From Leptolyngbya sp. Cla-17 (lineage in GTDB: Bacteria; Cyanobacteriota; Cyanobacteriia; Leptolyngbyales; Leptolyngbyaceae), in NCBI RefSeq assembly GCF_016807185.1, contig NZ_JAEVYN010000001.1, forward strand, positions 1,807,060 to 1,871,059: a stretch of 64,000 nt of DNA, read 5' to 3'. Below are positions 1-9,224 of this stretch, piece by piece; position 1 is the stretch's first letter; every line of letters begins with the position of its first letter. A program made the translations under genes and the position numbers. Below the pieces are notes generated by a model. The model was not told the origin of the DNA. It saw nothing but the letters and a program-made list of their open reading frames with translations, and searched no databases.

Positions 1-107
1 ATTCTGGGTTAAGGGAAGATTAAAATATGTAGGTTCATATCTTAGAGATTAAACTCTATAGACTCAATTTTTAGCTCCGAACAGGAGTAATTAGGGAGGC
101 GTATTCA

Positions 108-350
108 ATGCAAGTTACCGAGTTTCTTTTTCCCCGCTCTAGATATCGAGGGCAGTTTACTCCCCAAAACCTGATGTTTAATGCAAACTTGCAGGAATTC
201 TCCCAAAAGGTTAGCTACATTTGCAGCCTTGAAACCAATGGTAAAATTTCCTCGGAAGATGCTTATCAAAAAATTGGAGACCTGTGGGGCACTCTTTCCA
301 GCAGTAAAGCGAATCTCGGCATTGATATGCCTCCTTCAACAGAGCTATAA
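108..350 (+). CDS. Small conserved cyanobacterial protein (DUF7219-like)
   Basis: 80-residue soluble protein of unknown function. The N-terminal half (FLFPRSRYRG, then TPQNLMFNANLQEF) and the following YICSLETNGKIS segment match my memory of a short family found only in cyanobacteria and annotated DUF7219; the family name is recalled, not searched. The start is well supported: a strong ribosome binding site GGGAGG lies at 94-99, nine bases before the ATG. There is no signal peptide or membrane segment. It is convergent with msrB and the two share a strong hairpin terminator. The upstream 107 bases presumably hold its promoter. Confidence 0.75.
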   Translation: MQVTEFLFPRSRYRGQFTPQNLMFNANLQEFSQKVSYICSLETNGKISSEDAYQKIGDLWGTLSSSKANLGIDMPPSTEL

Positions 351-361
351 ATAGCTACGCA

Positions 362-406
362 AACTAAAAAAGCTGAGGAGTATTCCAACTCTCAGCTTTT
401 TTAGTT
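362..406. terminator. Bidirectional rho-independent terminator
   Basis: Near-perfect inverted repeat with arms of about 16 bases (362-377 and 391-406), built from AAAAAAGCTGAG and its complement, with a 13-base loop. The A-run on one side and T-run on the other give a U-tract in both directions, so it can end both the small upstream gene and the convergent msrB. Confidence 0.85.
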
Positions 407-417
407 TGAAATGAAAT

Positions 418-831
418 TTAAGCGTCTTGCTTGGGAACAAACTGTAAAGACACTCCATTCATGCAGTAGCGTAGCCCTGTGGGTGCAGGACCATCGTTAA
501 AAACATGCCCCAAGTGCCCACCGCAACGACTGCAATGAACCTCTGTGCGAGTCATAAACAAAGCACGGTCAACTGTGGTGGCGATCGCATCGTCAAGGGG
601 CGCAAAAAAACTGGGCCACCCCGTGCCACTGTTGAATTTTGTCTCATCTGTAAATAGAGGTAGACCGCAGCCCGCACAGGCAAAAGTACCCGGTTCATAC
701 ACTTTATCGAGCGGGCTGGTGCCTGCTCTTTCGGTACCATGTTGACGCAACACCTTAAACTGTTCTGGTGTCAACATACTGCGCCATTCATCTTCAGTTT
801 TTGTTACTTCAAAGTCTGCTTGTTGTGCCAT
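418..831 (-). CDS. msrB: Peptide-methionine (R)-S-oxide reductase MsrB
   Basis: Reduces the R-epimer of methionine sulfoxide in oxidised proteins, using thioredoxin as electron donor. The 137-residue protein is a full single-domain MsrB. It has the two zinc-binding CxxC pairs (CAGC, then CSRCGGHLGHVF) and the catalytic RYCMNGVSLQF motif with the active cysteine at about residue 123. No signal peptide is seen, so it should act in the cytoplasm. It stands alone, transcribed towards the shared terminator at 362-406. Repair of oxidised methionine fits an oxygenic phototroph. Confidence 0.95.
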   Translation of the reverse strand: MAQQADFEVTKTEDEWRSMLTPEQFKVLRQHGTERAGTSPLDKVYEPGTFACAGCGLPLFTDETKFNSGTGWPSFFAPLDDAIATTVDRALFMTRTEVHCSRCGGHLGHVFNDGPAPTGLRYCMNGVSLQFVPKQDA

Positions 832-1051
832 TGTTGCTGGTTAAAAGTGATTAGATTGGGCAAGAACAGAATCGGTAAAAGCATTGCTTGAAACGCCCCG
901 ACCGGAAATTTATGACAAGCAAAAATTGATTTGTTCCCCTATTCATTGTAAAGAATGCAACTGGCTGTGTTCAATTTTGCAGATTTTTTTGCAGTTCAGG
1001 TCGCGGATGCTCATACAATGTCTGGCAACATATTCAGGAGTTTCAAGCGGT

Positions 1052-1471
1052 ATGGCTCATCCCAATCCAGATTCTTATTCAGAAACAAAAAAGATTTTCA
1101 TTTGCGGATCTGCTTTGCAAGGACAGCCTGATCATTCAGGAATGCAAGCTTCCACGTTTATTTGTGAAACCAAAACTAAACCAATCTATCGAATGCATTC
1201 AGCGGCAGACGGATGGCATCCCGCAATTTATAGAGTGACAGAAAATGGGGTTGCAATTCCAGGTGAGGTGTATGAAATGACACTGGTTGATTTTGAGCGG
1301 CTATGTGCCAGTGAACCACCTCATATGTATCCTGCGGAAGTGCTGTTGGAGGACGGAGAAGCTGCGATCGCATTCTTTTATCCTCAAGATTTAGTTGAAA
1401 AATATAACTGGCTTGATATTTCTGATTATGGCGGCTGGGCAGCCTACAAAGCGGCTGTTAATCAATCCTAA
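1052..1471 (+). CDS. Gamma-glutamylcyclotransferase-like / allophanate hydrolase C-terminal-like protein
   Basis: About 139 residues resembling the AtzF C-terminal / gamma-glutamylcyclotransferase fold. It opens with IFICGSALQGQ (the substrate loop position), then YRMHSAADGWHPAIYRV and GVAIPGEVYEMTLVDFERL, and ends IADYGGWAAYK-like (ISDYGGWAAYKAA). The reading frame is open further upstream to 884, but that extension is cysteine-rich and low in similarity to anything. The ATG at 1052 has AGGAG at 1036-1040 and begins just before the domain, so I chose it. In allophanate hydrolases this domain accompanies an amidase; here it stands alone, so its substrate is unknown. Confidence 0.7.
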   Translation: MAHPNPDSYSETKKIFICGSALQGQPDHSGMQASTFICETKTKPIYRMHSAADGWHPAIYRVTENGVAIPGEVYEMTLVDFERLCASEPPHMYPAEVLLEDGEAAIAFFYPQDLVEKYNWLDISDYGGWAAYKAAVNQS

Positions 1472-1507
1472 AACGAGTTAAACCCAGGATAGATATGGCT
1501 GCATCAG

Positions 1508-2902
1508 TTAAGCAACAGTACTCTGCACAGCTAGCTGGATTGTAAACTCAGCACCCTCATCAGGCTTAGAGATAACTTGAATCGTTCCTTGATGATTTGC
1601 AATAATTTGTTGACAGATAGAAAGTCCTAAACCTGTGCCTTTATCTACTGGTTTTGTTGTAAAAAATGGTTCAAAAAGCTTAGTTTGCACGGCCAATGGG
1701 ATACCTGGTCCATTGTCTTTAATTTGAATTTTAATGTGGTTTTTATTAATCTTACTTGTATGAATAATAATTTCTTTCTTTTGTTGATTAGGTTGGTCTA
1801 ACAAAGCATCGATCGCATTATTGATGATATTCATCAACACTTGATTAAGTTGTGCTGGATAACAATCCACTAGAGGTAGATCTCCATAGTCTTTAACAAC
1901 ATTAATCCCAAGTTTAAGACGATGACTCAAGATTAACAAAGTGCTGTCAATCCCTTCATGAATGTTGGATGGCTTCATTTCCTGATGGTCTTGGCGCGAG
2001 AAATTCCGCAGCGACAGCACAATCTGAACGATACGCTCAGCACCCATGCGAGTAGACCGCAGCATTTTTAGCAAATCATCCATCACAAAATCGTAATCAA
2101 TATCCTCAAGGTGCGCTTGAATCGCGCTATCTGGCTCAGGATGCTTATCTTGATAAAGCTGCACTAGTTTCATCAAATCTTGAACGTAGGTATCGATGTA
2201 AGTCAGATTGCCAAAGATGAAGTTGACCGGATTGTTGATTTCATGGGCGACTCCTGCCAGCATTTGCCCTAAGCTCGATAGCTTTTCTGTTTGAATCAGT
2301 TGGGCTTGAGTTTGCCGAAGTTCTTGCAGCGTTTGTTCAAGTTCTTTGGCATGAGCTTGAGCAAGTAATGCAGCGGTATGTGCCTGTCGATTGAGATATG
2401 CCTGCGAGTGGTAGCGAATTCGGGCAACTAGCTCAATTTGGTTCGGCAGTTTGACTAAGTAATCATTAACACCGATCGCAAACGCTTCTGCTTTGGTTTG
2501 GGGGTTGTCATTGGTGGATAGCATGATGATGGGCACATCGCATGTCACCGGATTTGCCCGAAACTTCTTGACCATCGTCATCCCATCGCTGTCAGGTAAG
2601 ATCAGGTCTTGTAAAATCACCGTTGGCGCAATTTCTGTTGCGATTTGGAGCGCCTTTTCTGCACGAGAGCAGTAGTGATAGGTTAAGTTTGCTTCAGTTT
2701 CTAACATGCAATGAATCGCTTCATTGACAGTCGCTTGATCGTCCACTAGCAAAACTGTGATGGTTTGTTCACTGGCAGCAGTGACCAATGGAGTAGGCAA
2801 ATGTGGGTTCGTCGCACCTTTTAGAGTTGTCATAACAGCAGAAAATGCCGGGCACTGATACATACTGCTTATAGTATTCCCTGCTTTCAAAGGAAGCATC
2901 AT
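1508..2902 (-). CDS. Response-regulator/histidine-kinase fusion (REC-HisKA-HATPase)
   Basis: Cytoplasmic two-component protein of 464 residues. The N-terminal receiver domain (about 45-165) has VLLVDDQ and a phospho-acceptor aspartate near 99 in ILQDLILPDSDG. It is followed by a coiled-coil linker with QLIQTEKLSSLGQMLAGVAHEINNP-type sequence, phospho-histidine near 220, and an HATPase domain with DNGPGIP and GTGLGLSI boxes. The receiver resembles that of WspR-type regulators. There is no transmembrane or sensor domain, so it probably takes phosphate or a signal from another kinase. It has the same architecture as the protein at 21276-22613. The start is uncertain: an in-frame ATG at 2833 is also possible, and no good ribosome binding site precedes either. 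Confidence 0.85.
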   Translation of the reverse strand: MMLPLKAGNTISSMYQCPAFSAVMTTLKGATNPHLPTPLVTAASEQTITVLLVDDQATVNEAIHCMLETEANLTYHYCSRAEKALQIATEIAPTVILQDLILPDSDGMTMVKKFRANPVTCDVPIIMLSTNDNPQTKAEAFAIGVNDYLVKLPNQIELVARIRYHSQAYLNRQAHTAALLAQAHAKELEQTLQELRQTQAQLIQTEKLSSLGQMLAGVAHEINNPVNFIFGNLTYIDTYVQDLMKLVQLYQDKHPEPDSAIQAHLEDIDYDFVMDDLLKMLRSTRMGAERIVQIVLSLRNFSRQDHQEMKPSNIHEGIDSTLLILSHRLKLGINVVKDYGDLPLVDCYPAQLNQVLMNIINNAIDALLDQPNQQKKEIIIHTSKINKNHIKIQIKDNGPGIPLAVQTKLFEPFFTTKPVDKGTGLGLSICQQIIANHQGTIQVISKPDEGAEFTIQLAVQSTVA

Positions 2903-3051
2903 TACGTGACTACCTGAGAAGACTTAAGTCTTTTGAAGCCAGAGGTTGAAAAAGAATGGGGTTAGGAGTCCGGGGTTTAGAAATTACGATGAGAACATTT
3001 TCACTTAGAAGGGTATTCAGGACGAGAACTGCAAAGGCGATAGACTTCTGT

Positions 3052-5379
3052 TTAAGAGCGCTTCTTGCCAAATTTGGCTTGCAAATCTTCCAAGGTGGGT
3101 GATGTTGAATATTGATTAAGTGACTGTTGTGGCTGCGGTTTGGTTTGCGGTTGCGGTTTAGTTGGGGCGCGATCGCGTTCTTTTGTCGCGGCTTGCGGTT
3201 GAGCACCAGCGATATTTTCACCTAATCGCTCCGATTTCATGGAAAGGCTGATCCGCTTTAGTTTTTCGTTCACTTCTAACACTCGCACCTGCACGACCTG
3301 TCCTACTTTCACGACCTGGGTAGGATCGCTAATGAACCGATCTGCCAGTTGAGAAACATGCACCAGTCCATCTTGATGCACGCCAATATCCACGAAAGCA
3401 CCAAAGTTTGCCACGTTGGTGATTACACCTTCTAGTTCCAGCCCCACTTTCAGGTCGCTGATTTCTTTTACACCGTCCATAAAAGTGGCGTATTTAAACT
3501 CAGCGCGGGGATCTCTGCCAGGTTTTTCCAATTCTGCCAGAATGTCGCGTAGGGTAGGTTCACCAACGGTATCGGTAATGTATTTTTTCAGATTGACAGT
3601 TTTGATTTTTTCGGCAAACTGGTGAATTTGAGTCAGAGGTAAATTGAGGTCAACCGCGATCGCTTCTACGAGGCTGTAGCTTTCGGGGTGAACGGCAGTA
3701 TTATCTAAAGGATTTTTGCCATCTCGAATTCGCAAAAAGCCAGCAGCTTGTTCAAATGCTTTGGGTCCAAGTTTGGCGACTTTGAGCAGGTGACGGCGAT
3801 CGCGAAAGGCTCCATGTTCATTGCGGTGGGCGATAATATTGTTGGCGATCGCGGGGCTAAGACCCGACACAAACGTCAGCAGTTCCTTGGATGCGGTATT
3901 TAAATCTACGCCGACATAATTGACGCAGCTTTCCACGGTGTCGTCCAGCTTCTTTTTCAGCAGCTTTTGATCAACATCGTGTTGATATTGCCCTACCCCA
4001 ATCGATTTAGGATCGATTTTTACGAGTTCAGCTAGGGGATCTTGCAGACGGCGACCGATGCTAATAGCTCCACGCACGGTGATATCCTGATCAGGAAACT
4101 CCGCGATCGCGACTGAACTTGCGGAATAAACCGAGGCTCCTGCTTCATTTACCATGACAGCGATTGGGGTTTTATCTAGAGTTTTCAGCACCTCCTTCAC
4201 AAAGTCATCGGTTTCTCTACCAGCAGTGCCATTTCCGATCGCAATCAACTCAATTTTGTATTTCTCAAGCAACTGCTTTACCGTTTGTGCTGCCTGGTTT
4301 CGTTGATTAGCAGATTGATGAGGAAATATAGTTTTATATTCCAAAAATTTACCTGTTTGGTCGAGTGCAGAAACTTTGCATCCCGTGCGAAATCCAGGAT
4401 CGATCGCTAGGGTAGGTTTCATTCCTGCTGGAGAGGATAGCAACAGTTCTCGCAGATTTGCTTCAAAGGTTTTGATCGACTCAATATCTGCTTCTTGTTT
4501 CTTTGCATTTCGCACTTCAGACAGCAAAGAATTTTTCATCAAACGATTAAATGTATCCTTCAGCATTGTTTGATAAAAGCTGCGAATTTCCGGTTGCTTC
4601 GTATGAATTTCCTGAGATTCTAAATAGGTTTGTACTGCCTGTTCATCAAAATCTAGTGCGACAGTCAAAATGCCTTCTGTTTCACCCCGATACAGCGCTA
4701 GCAGGTTGTGCGAGGGAATGGATTTGACCGCTACTTGATACTGTCGGTACATCTCAAACTTGGTGCTGCCTTCGGCATGATCGCCCTTAATCCGCGAGGT
4801 AAACATCCCATTCGTCAGCAAAAAGTTACGCAAGTAGGCGCGCAGAGCTGCTTTTTCTGCCACTTCTTCTGCCAAAATATCTGAGGCTCCGCTCAAGGCA
4901 TCGGCGATCGCCTGAACTCCCTTTTCAGCAGAAATATACTGAGCAGCTTCCTCTTCTAAAGATTGCGGTTTTGCCACAGAAGTATTGAGGGATTTAATCC
5001 AGTCTGCCAACGGTTCCAAGCCTTTCTCCTTGGCGATCGCGGCTCTAGTACGACGTTTAGGACGGTAAGGCAAATACAGATCCTCCAGTTCCGTCTTTTG
5101 CAAACAAGTTTCAATTTTGCCTTTCAGATCGTCAGTGAGTTTGCCTTGCTGAGCGATCGCCTCCAAAATCGACCCTTTGCGCTCCTCCAATTCCGTCACA
5201 TAAGCAAACCGCTCAAATAAATCTCGCAATTGAGTTTCGGTCATTTCTCCCGTGCGCTCTTTACGATAGCGAGCGATAAACGGCACCGTTGCCCCTTCTG
5301 CCAGCAGTTCCAGCGCATTTGCCACCTGAAACGCTTGTAGAGAAAGCTCCGTTGCCAACAATTGAGAAATATTTACCAT
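3052..5379 (-). CDS. tex: Tex/YhgF RNA-binding transcription accessory protein
   Basis: 775-residue Tex-family protein. It has the Tex N-terminal helical domain (FIARYRKERTGEM near 35-45), a YqgF/RNase-H-like domain starting LAIDPGFRTGCKV, helix-hairpin-helix segments (DLNTASKELLTFVSGLSP) and one S1 RNA-binding domain (about 640-710, LEGVITNVANFGAFVDIGVHQDGLVHVS). The length is normal for the family. A basic, glutamine/proline-rich tail (about 720-775) follows the S1 domain. Tex proteins bind nucleic acid and influence transcription; no catalytic activity is implied. The ATG at 5379 starts at a typical position (MVNISQLLATEL). It is monocistronic in this strand context. Confidence 0.93.
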   Translation of the reverse strand: MVNISQLLATELSLQAFQVANALELLAEGATVPFIARYRKERTGEMTETQLRDLFERFAYVTELEERKGSILEAIAQQGKLTDDLKGKIETCLQKTELEDLYLPYRPKRRTRAAIAKEKGLEPLADWIKSLNTSVAKPQSLEEEAAQYISAEKGVQAIADALSGASDILAEEVAEKAALRAYLRNFLLTNGMFTSRIKGDHAEGSTKFEMYRQYQVAVKSIPSHNLLALYRGETEGILTVALDFDEQAVQTYLESQEIHTKQPEIRSFYQTMLKDTFNRLMKNSLLSEVRNAKKQEADIESIKTFEANLRELLLSSPAGMKPTLAIDPGFRTGCKVSALDQTGKFLEYKTIFPHQSANQRNQAAQTVKQLLEKYKIELIAIGNGTAGRETDDFVKEVLKTLDKTPIAVMVNEAGASVYSASSVAIAEFPDQDITVRGAISIGRRLQDPLAELVKIDPKSIGVGQYQHDVDQKLLKKKLDDTVESCVNYVGVDLNTASKELLTFVSGLSPAIANNIIAHRNEHGAFRDRRHLLKVAKLGPKAFEQAAGFLRIRDGKNPLDNTAVHPESYSLVEAIAVDLNLPLTQIHQFAEKIKTVNLKKYITDTVGEPTLRDILAELEKPGRDPRAEFKYATFMDGVKEISDLKVGLELEGVITNVANFGAFVDIGVHQDGLVHVSQLADRFISDPTQVVKVGQVVQVRVLEVNEKLKRISLSMKSERLGENIAGAQPQAATKERDRAPTKPQPQTKPQPQQSLNQYSTSPTLEDLQAKFGKKRS

Positions 5380-5495
5380 GACCTATCGCAAGAAAGACTA
5401 CCCTTCGGCGGGGTGTTTTCTATGATAGAGGAGAGCGGCAGGTAACAGGTGGCAAGTGTTACTGAGATCCTCATTCCTTATTTTCTATTTCCTTT

Positions 5496-6173
5496 ATGTG
5501 TGGACGATTCACTCAACGGCAACCTAACAATGCGATCGCAAAACAATTTGAGCTTGGGGTTGTACCCGACTCGCCGCCGCGCTACAACATCGCGCCAACT
5601 CAACTGATTGCAGCAGTGACTCAGCCTGCTGAAACAGTCCAGCGGCAGTTCCGGGTGTTTCAGTGGGGGCTAGTTCCTTTTTGGGCAAAGGATTCCAGTT
5701 TGGGAGCCAAGTTGATCAACGCACGAGCTGAAACGGTGGCGGAGAAACCTTCGTTTCGGGCGGCGTTTCGCTATCGACGCTGTCTAATTGTGGCGGATGG
5801 CTTTTATGAGTGGCAGCGCGTAGAGAGTGGCAAGCAACCCCATTTCTTTCACTTGCAAGATGATCAACCCTTTGCCTTTGCGGGGCTGTGGGAGCATTGG
5901 GAAAGTCCCCAAAATGAAATTCTGGAGACTTGTACCATTTTGACAACTGAGGCGAATGAGGTATTAAGCCCAATTCATAACCGGATGCCTGTGATGCTGC
6001 AACCTGAAGACTACGATCAGTGGCTTGCCCCAACTTTGGACAAGACATCTGAGCTATTGCGGTTATTGCGTCCTTATCCGGCTGATGAAATGGCATCCTA
6101 CCCAGTGAGTAAGGTGGTGAACCGGGCAAGCAGCGATCGCCCGGAGTGCATTGAACCGATGAAAGCGGCATAG
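5496..6173 (+). CDS. SRAP-domain protein (YedK/HMCES family)
   Basis: 225-residue SOS-response-associated peptidase domain protein. HMCES/YedK proteins form a thiazolidine crosslink with abasic sites in single-stranded DNA through Cys2 and so shield them. Here Cys2 follows the initiator Met directly (MCGRFTQ), and the other family blocks are present: NIAPTQ, NARAETVAEKPSFR, RCLIVADGFYEWQ, FAFAGLWE, TILTTEANEVLSPIHNRMPVML with the active histidine, and the C-terminal VSKVVNRASSD. The start is fixed by the need for Cys at position 2 after Met removal. It is complete, with no obvious partner gene nearby. Confidence 0.95.
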   Translation: MCGRFTQRQPNNAIAKQFELGVVPDSPPRYNIAPTQLIAAVTQPAETVQRQFRVFQWGLVPFWAKDSSLGAKLINARAETVAEKPSFRAAFRYRRCLIVADGFYEWQRVESGKQPHFFHLQDDQPFAFAGLWEHWESPQNEILETCTILTTEANEVLSPIHNRMPVMLQPEDYDQWLAPTLDKTSELLRLLRPYPADEMASYPVSKVVNRASSDRPECIEPMKAA

Positions 6174-6184
6174 GAAAGGACGGA

Positions 6185-6670
6185 CTAATACCGCTGGACC
6201 TCAACTGCATCAGATTCGATAACCTGAGTTTTATTGTTCACCTGAAGTGTGACAACTGCTTTCACTTTGCCGACTCCTGAGTAAGTGCCTGCTTGAGTCA
6301 AATGAAAGTCTCGAACTGAACTTTGCAGAGATCGCAATAGAATTTCCTCAGGTTTTTGATTGAGCAACTCAACTCGTCCATTTTCGCTATTTTTAATCTC
6401 GATTTTTTGAATGCGGACTATCGAATCGGCTTCTTGAAGATTTTCTAGTTCGATGAACACAGCGGCTGAATGAATCGGGCGATCGGGTTTTACATTGGTG
6501 CCTAGAGGAGGTAGGGTTTCCTCTCTAGCAACCAAGCTGGCACGTTTGATGGAAACAAAAGTGGATAACATCACTGGTGTAGGTAAAGGACTGGGAGAAC
6601 CATTGGCAATCAGGCGACTGCAGGCAAGCACACTAGTAGAAAGAGTGAGTAAAACGAAAAGTTTGAACAT
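6185..6670 (-). CDS. Putative lipoprotein, unknown function
   Basis: 161 residues. The N-terminus has a short basic start, a hydrophobic stretch and STSVLAC, a somewhat atypical lipobox with Cys17 as the likely lipidation site, followed by a Pro/Ser-rich linker. The rest (about 45-161) looks like an all-beta domain (IHSAAVFIELENL, RIQKIEIKN, GKVKAVVTLQVNN) of the kind seen in periplasmic beta-sandwich proteins. I do not recognise a family. It is convergent with the SRAP gene, with only 11 bases between stops, and lies downstream of the calpain-like gene but beyond that gene's terminator, so it is probably transcribed separately. Confidence 0.7.
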   Translation of the reverse strand: MFKLFVLLTLSTSVLACSRLIANGSPSPLPTPVMLSTFVSIKRASLVAREETLPPLGTNVKPDRPIHSAAVFIELENLQEADSIVRIQKIEIKNSENGRVELLNQKPEEILLRSLQSSVRDFHLTQAGTYSGVGKVKAVVTLQVNNKTQVIESDAVEVQRY

Positions 6671-6698
6671 AGTATCCTCGGTAGCGAATGTGAAAAGA

Positions 6699-6732
6699 AA
6701 GGATAACCAGGAGTCCGCTCCCAGTTATCCTT
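6699..6732 (-). terminator. Rho-independent terminator of the calpain-like gene
   Basis: Inverted repeat AAGGATAAC (6699-6707) / GTTATCCTT (6724-6732). Read on the minus strand the stem is followed by TTTCTTTTCA, a usable U-tract. It sits 24 bases after the stop codon of the protease gene at 6756. Confidence 0.75.
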
Positions 6733-6755
6733 GGGGTTAATCAAGTAAGAGACTC

Positions 6756-9224
6756 TTAGACATTGCTCCATTCGACACGAGCGTTGAGTGCTCTCAGTTC
6801 ACTGAAGGTGACATCCGCGTGGGTGTTGCCCCAAGGGTTGTTCAGGCGGAAGCGCCCAGTTGCCGCATTGTAAGAAGTGATGGTGTAAGCATGCATATTC
6901 ACCACTCCAAAACCACCGCCGCTGACGAACCCTGCGGTGATAGGAACTGCACCGTTAACCAGATTAATCAACTGGGTGGAAGTCATTGAGGTTGCTTGTT
7001 GACTACTAGAGGCTGCCCCTGTAAGAGTCTGCAAGGTAGGTGCCATCCAGCCGCCATCTAGAGCCGCATACGTATTGACGTTGCCACGTCCGATGTAACC
7101 GGATTGGTTCACTTGGGCAAAGGCTTTTTCTGCTAGTGCTACCCACAGTTCGTTGTTGTTTTCAGCGAAAGAACCACCATTCCAGCCAGCATAAACAGAT
7201 CCGTTACCTGAATTGACTGGCAGGAAGCGATCGACGGTGAGGTAGTCGGCACTGCCATCGGGCTTGAAGAAGCGCACCGTCCAGCTATCGGTGGTACCGT
7301 CGCCGTTATCATCGTTACTGCTCACAAACATATTTTGAACGATGGCTTGTCTATCATTCGCGAGTGCGCCCAAGCTAGACATCAGCCAACAGTCGCCCAT
7401 TCCACCCTGGTTAATATCAGCAACGCTGATGCCACCCTGAAACAGTTGACCGCTAACGGATTGATAGCTGGTGCCAGCCGCAATGGTGGGGCGATCGTTG
7501 CCCAAGAACCATTTGCCAATCAGTCGCTCCATTTGACCGCCTGTGCTACCTGCAAACAGGTCGCCGATTCCAGAACGGTCGTTGGCTGGATCACCGTTGA
7601 CTACTTTGCCAGATAGATTTCTTACGTATTCGGGCATCATGTAGCCGAGGCTGCTGAGGACGCGCTTCAGGTCGGTGACTTCGGTGGAGTCCACAACGCT
7701 GCTATCTTCGGTGCCGCGCAGGATTTCAATCATGTCTTTGCGATCGAGGGTGCCATCGACAGCAAAACTGCGGGTTAAATCAATCGTGCCAGCATCACGC
7801 AGGTTCATGTTGTACCAGTCGCCACTATCTACCGTGAAGTACATAGAGGCGCGATCGCTATCTCCTGTGCCAGAGGTCAAAATTCTACGTCCCCCCAACC
7901 CGCTCACATCACCTGTGACCTGGTTAGTGATTAGGTCATAAGTGACGTTGAGGTTGCGGAAACTACTGCCTGTATCAATATCAATCTGGTCGTCGGCACC
8001 TGCCAAACCACCATCGCTATCCCACAGTTGCACTTCAATGTTGACGTAGCGGCTGTTGACGTTTTGGGTAAACTGCCAATTGGGCGAAATATTATTGTCA
8101 TTACTGATCACGCCAGTAGTGGTGGTTGCACCATTGACGGTAATCCGGGCGTAGTAGTCGGCATCATCGCCAAACCAGCCTGAGTCTGGATTGTCGATCG
8201 CGATCACCTGGTTTACAGTGAAGCGCACCTGAGCAGCCGTTTCAGATAGTTTCAAGCTGTAGTCAGAAGCACCACTAAAGCGGTTCACCTGCACAAAGTA
8301 GTCGCCTGCTTCCAGGTTTTTGTTAATCGCTTCATTCCAGTTAGAGCCGTGGTTTGAGGAAGCGAGTTCTTCACCAGAATCAATCATGCCGTTGCTGTTG
8401 TAGTCACGGATTAAGCGCATGTCTAAATCAGCAGTCAGTCCGCTCAAGCCCAGGGAAACGTTACGGATGCTGCCGATACTGAAGCGGTAGTAGTCGGAGG
8501 TGTCAGTAGCACTGATGCCGTTACGGCGATCAAAGGTTTCCCCTTCGCTATAGCTCGGATTGGTAAAAGTTTCAGTGCCAATCAGCGTACCAACGTTGTT
8601 TTCGGTGGCAAGTAGATTGCTCTTAAAGTCAGGCGATAGACGCAGGGTGTAGTTGGTGTCGCCAGAATACTGCTTTACCCCAACGAAGTAGTCACCGGCG
8701 GCTAATCCGTGCAGATTGATGGATTCATCGCTGCTACTACCCCGGTTGCCAAAGGCGATCGTCTCGCCAGAATCCACAGTACCGTTGCCGTTATAGTCAC
8801 GAATCAGTTGAAGGTCAGTATCGGCGCTCATGCCTGTGAGGGTGAGGTTAAGGCTAGAACCAGCCCCAGCTAGACTAACGCGGTAGTAATCAATACTGTC
8901 GGTGCTGCCGACCGATCCAGTGCGCGTTGTGGTGCTGGTGAGGCTACCCAGATTTCTAGCAGTACCGAGGGTGTTATCAGTGATGTATATGGGATCTAGG
9001 ATGATGAGATTTGAGTTGATAATCGGGTTGACAAGGGGCGTGAATGCATCGCTAACACCAGCAACTGTGGGAGCGCTGGAGCCAACCATCCGAGCTGATT
9101 GAGTAGTATCGGTCAGTCCGTATGCAGCGCTTTGAGGTAATAAAGCATTGGCCGATAGCGGAGCAGCAAGGGTAGAAGTTCCAAAGACACTGGATTGAGC
9201 TTGATCTTGAGAGGTTGGAAACAT
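6756..9224 (-). CDS. Calpain-family (C2) cysteine protease with two PPC-like domains
   Basis: 822-residue protein. The C-terminal calpain domain (about 585-822) contains the complete catalytic triad: Cys612 in GGMGDCWLMSSLGAL, His778 in VNMHAYTITSYN and Asn796 in RLNNPWGN. Upstream are two copies of a PPC-like beta-sandwich domain (about 85-205 and 220-335), each with a D-x-N-x-N/D-G-x-x-D loop (RDYNGNGTVDSGE, RDYNSNGMIDSGE) that resembles a calcium loop. A third beta region lies near 340-470. There is no classical N-terminal signal peptide; the first 75 residues are Ala/Ser/Thr-rich. PPC domains usually occur on secreted proteases, so export by a type I-like or unknown route is possible. Bacterial calpains are of unknown role. 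It has its own terminator. Confidence 0.88.
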   Translation of the reverse strand: MFPTSQDQAQSSVFGTSTLAAPLSANALLPQSAAYGLTDTTQSARMVGSSAPTVAGVSDAFTPLVNPIINSNLIILDPIYITDNTLGTARNLGSLTSTTTRTGSVGSTDSIDYYRVSLAGAGSSLNLTLTGMSADTDLQLIRDYNGNGTVDSGETIAFGNRGSSSDESINLHGLAAGDYFVGVKQYSGDTNYTLRLSPDFKSNLLATENNVGTLIGTETFTNPSYSEGETFDRRNGISATDTSDYYRFSIGSIRNVSLGLSGLTADLDMRLIRDYNSNGMIDSGEELASSNHGSNWNEAINKNLEAGDYFVQVNRFSGASDYSLKLSETAAQVRFTVNQVIAIDNPDSGWFGDDADYYARITVNGATTTTGVISNDNNISPNWQFTQNVNSRYVNIEVQLWDSDGGLAGADDQIDIDTGSSFRNLNVTYDLITNQVTGDVSGLGGRRILTSGTGDSDRASMYFTVDSGDWYNMNLRDAGTIDLTRSFAVDGTLDRKDMIEILRGTEDSSVVDSTEVTDLKRVLSSLGYMMPEYVRNLSGKVVNGDPANDRSGIGDLFAGSTGGQMERLIGKWFLGNDRPTIAAGTSYQSVSGQLFQGGISVADINQGGMGDCWLMSSLGALANDRQAIVQNMFVSSNDDNGDGTTDSWTVRFFKPDGSADYLTVDRFLPVNSGNGSVYAGWNGGSFAENNNELWVALAEKAFAQVNQSGYIGRGNVNTYAALDGGWMAPTLQTLTGAASSSQQATSMTSTQLINLVNGAVPITAGFVSGGGFGVVNMHAYTITSYNAATGRFRLNNPWGNTHADVTFSELRALNARVEWSNV

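Noticed and set aside
2910..3221. 103-codon minus-strand frame at the 3' end of tex
   Set aside because: It overlaps the S1-tail region of tex in another frame, is Asn/Lys/Arg-rich without family resemblance, and is best explained as a shadow of tex.
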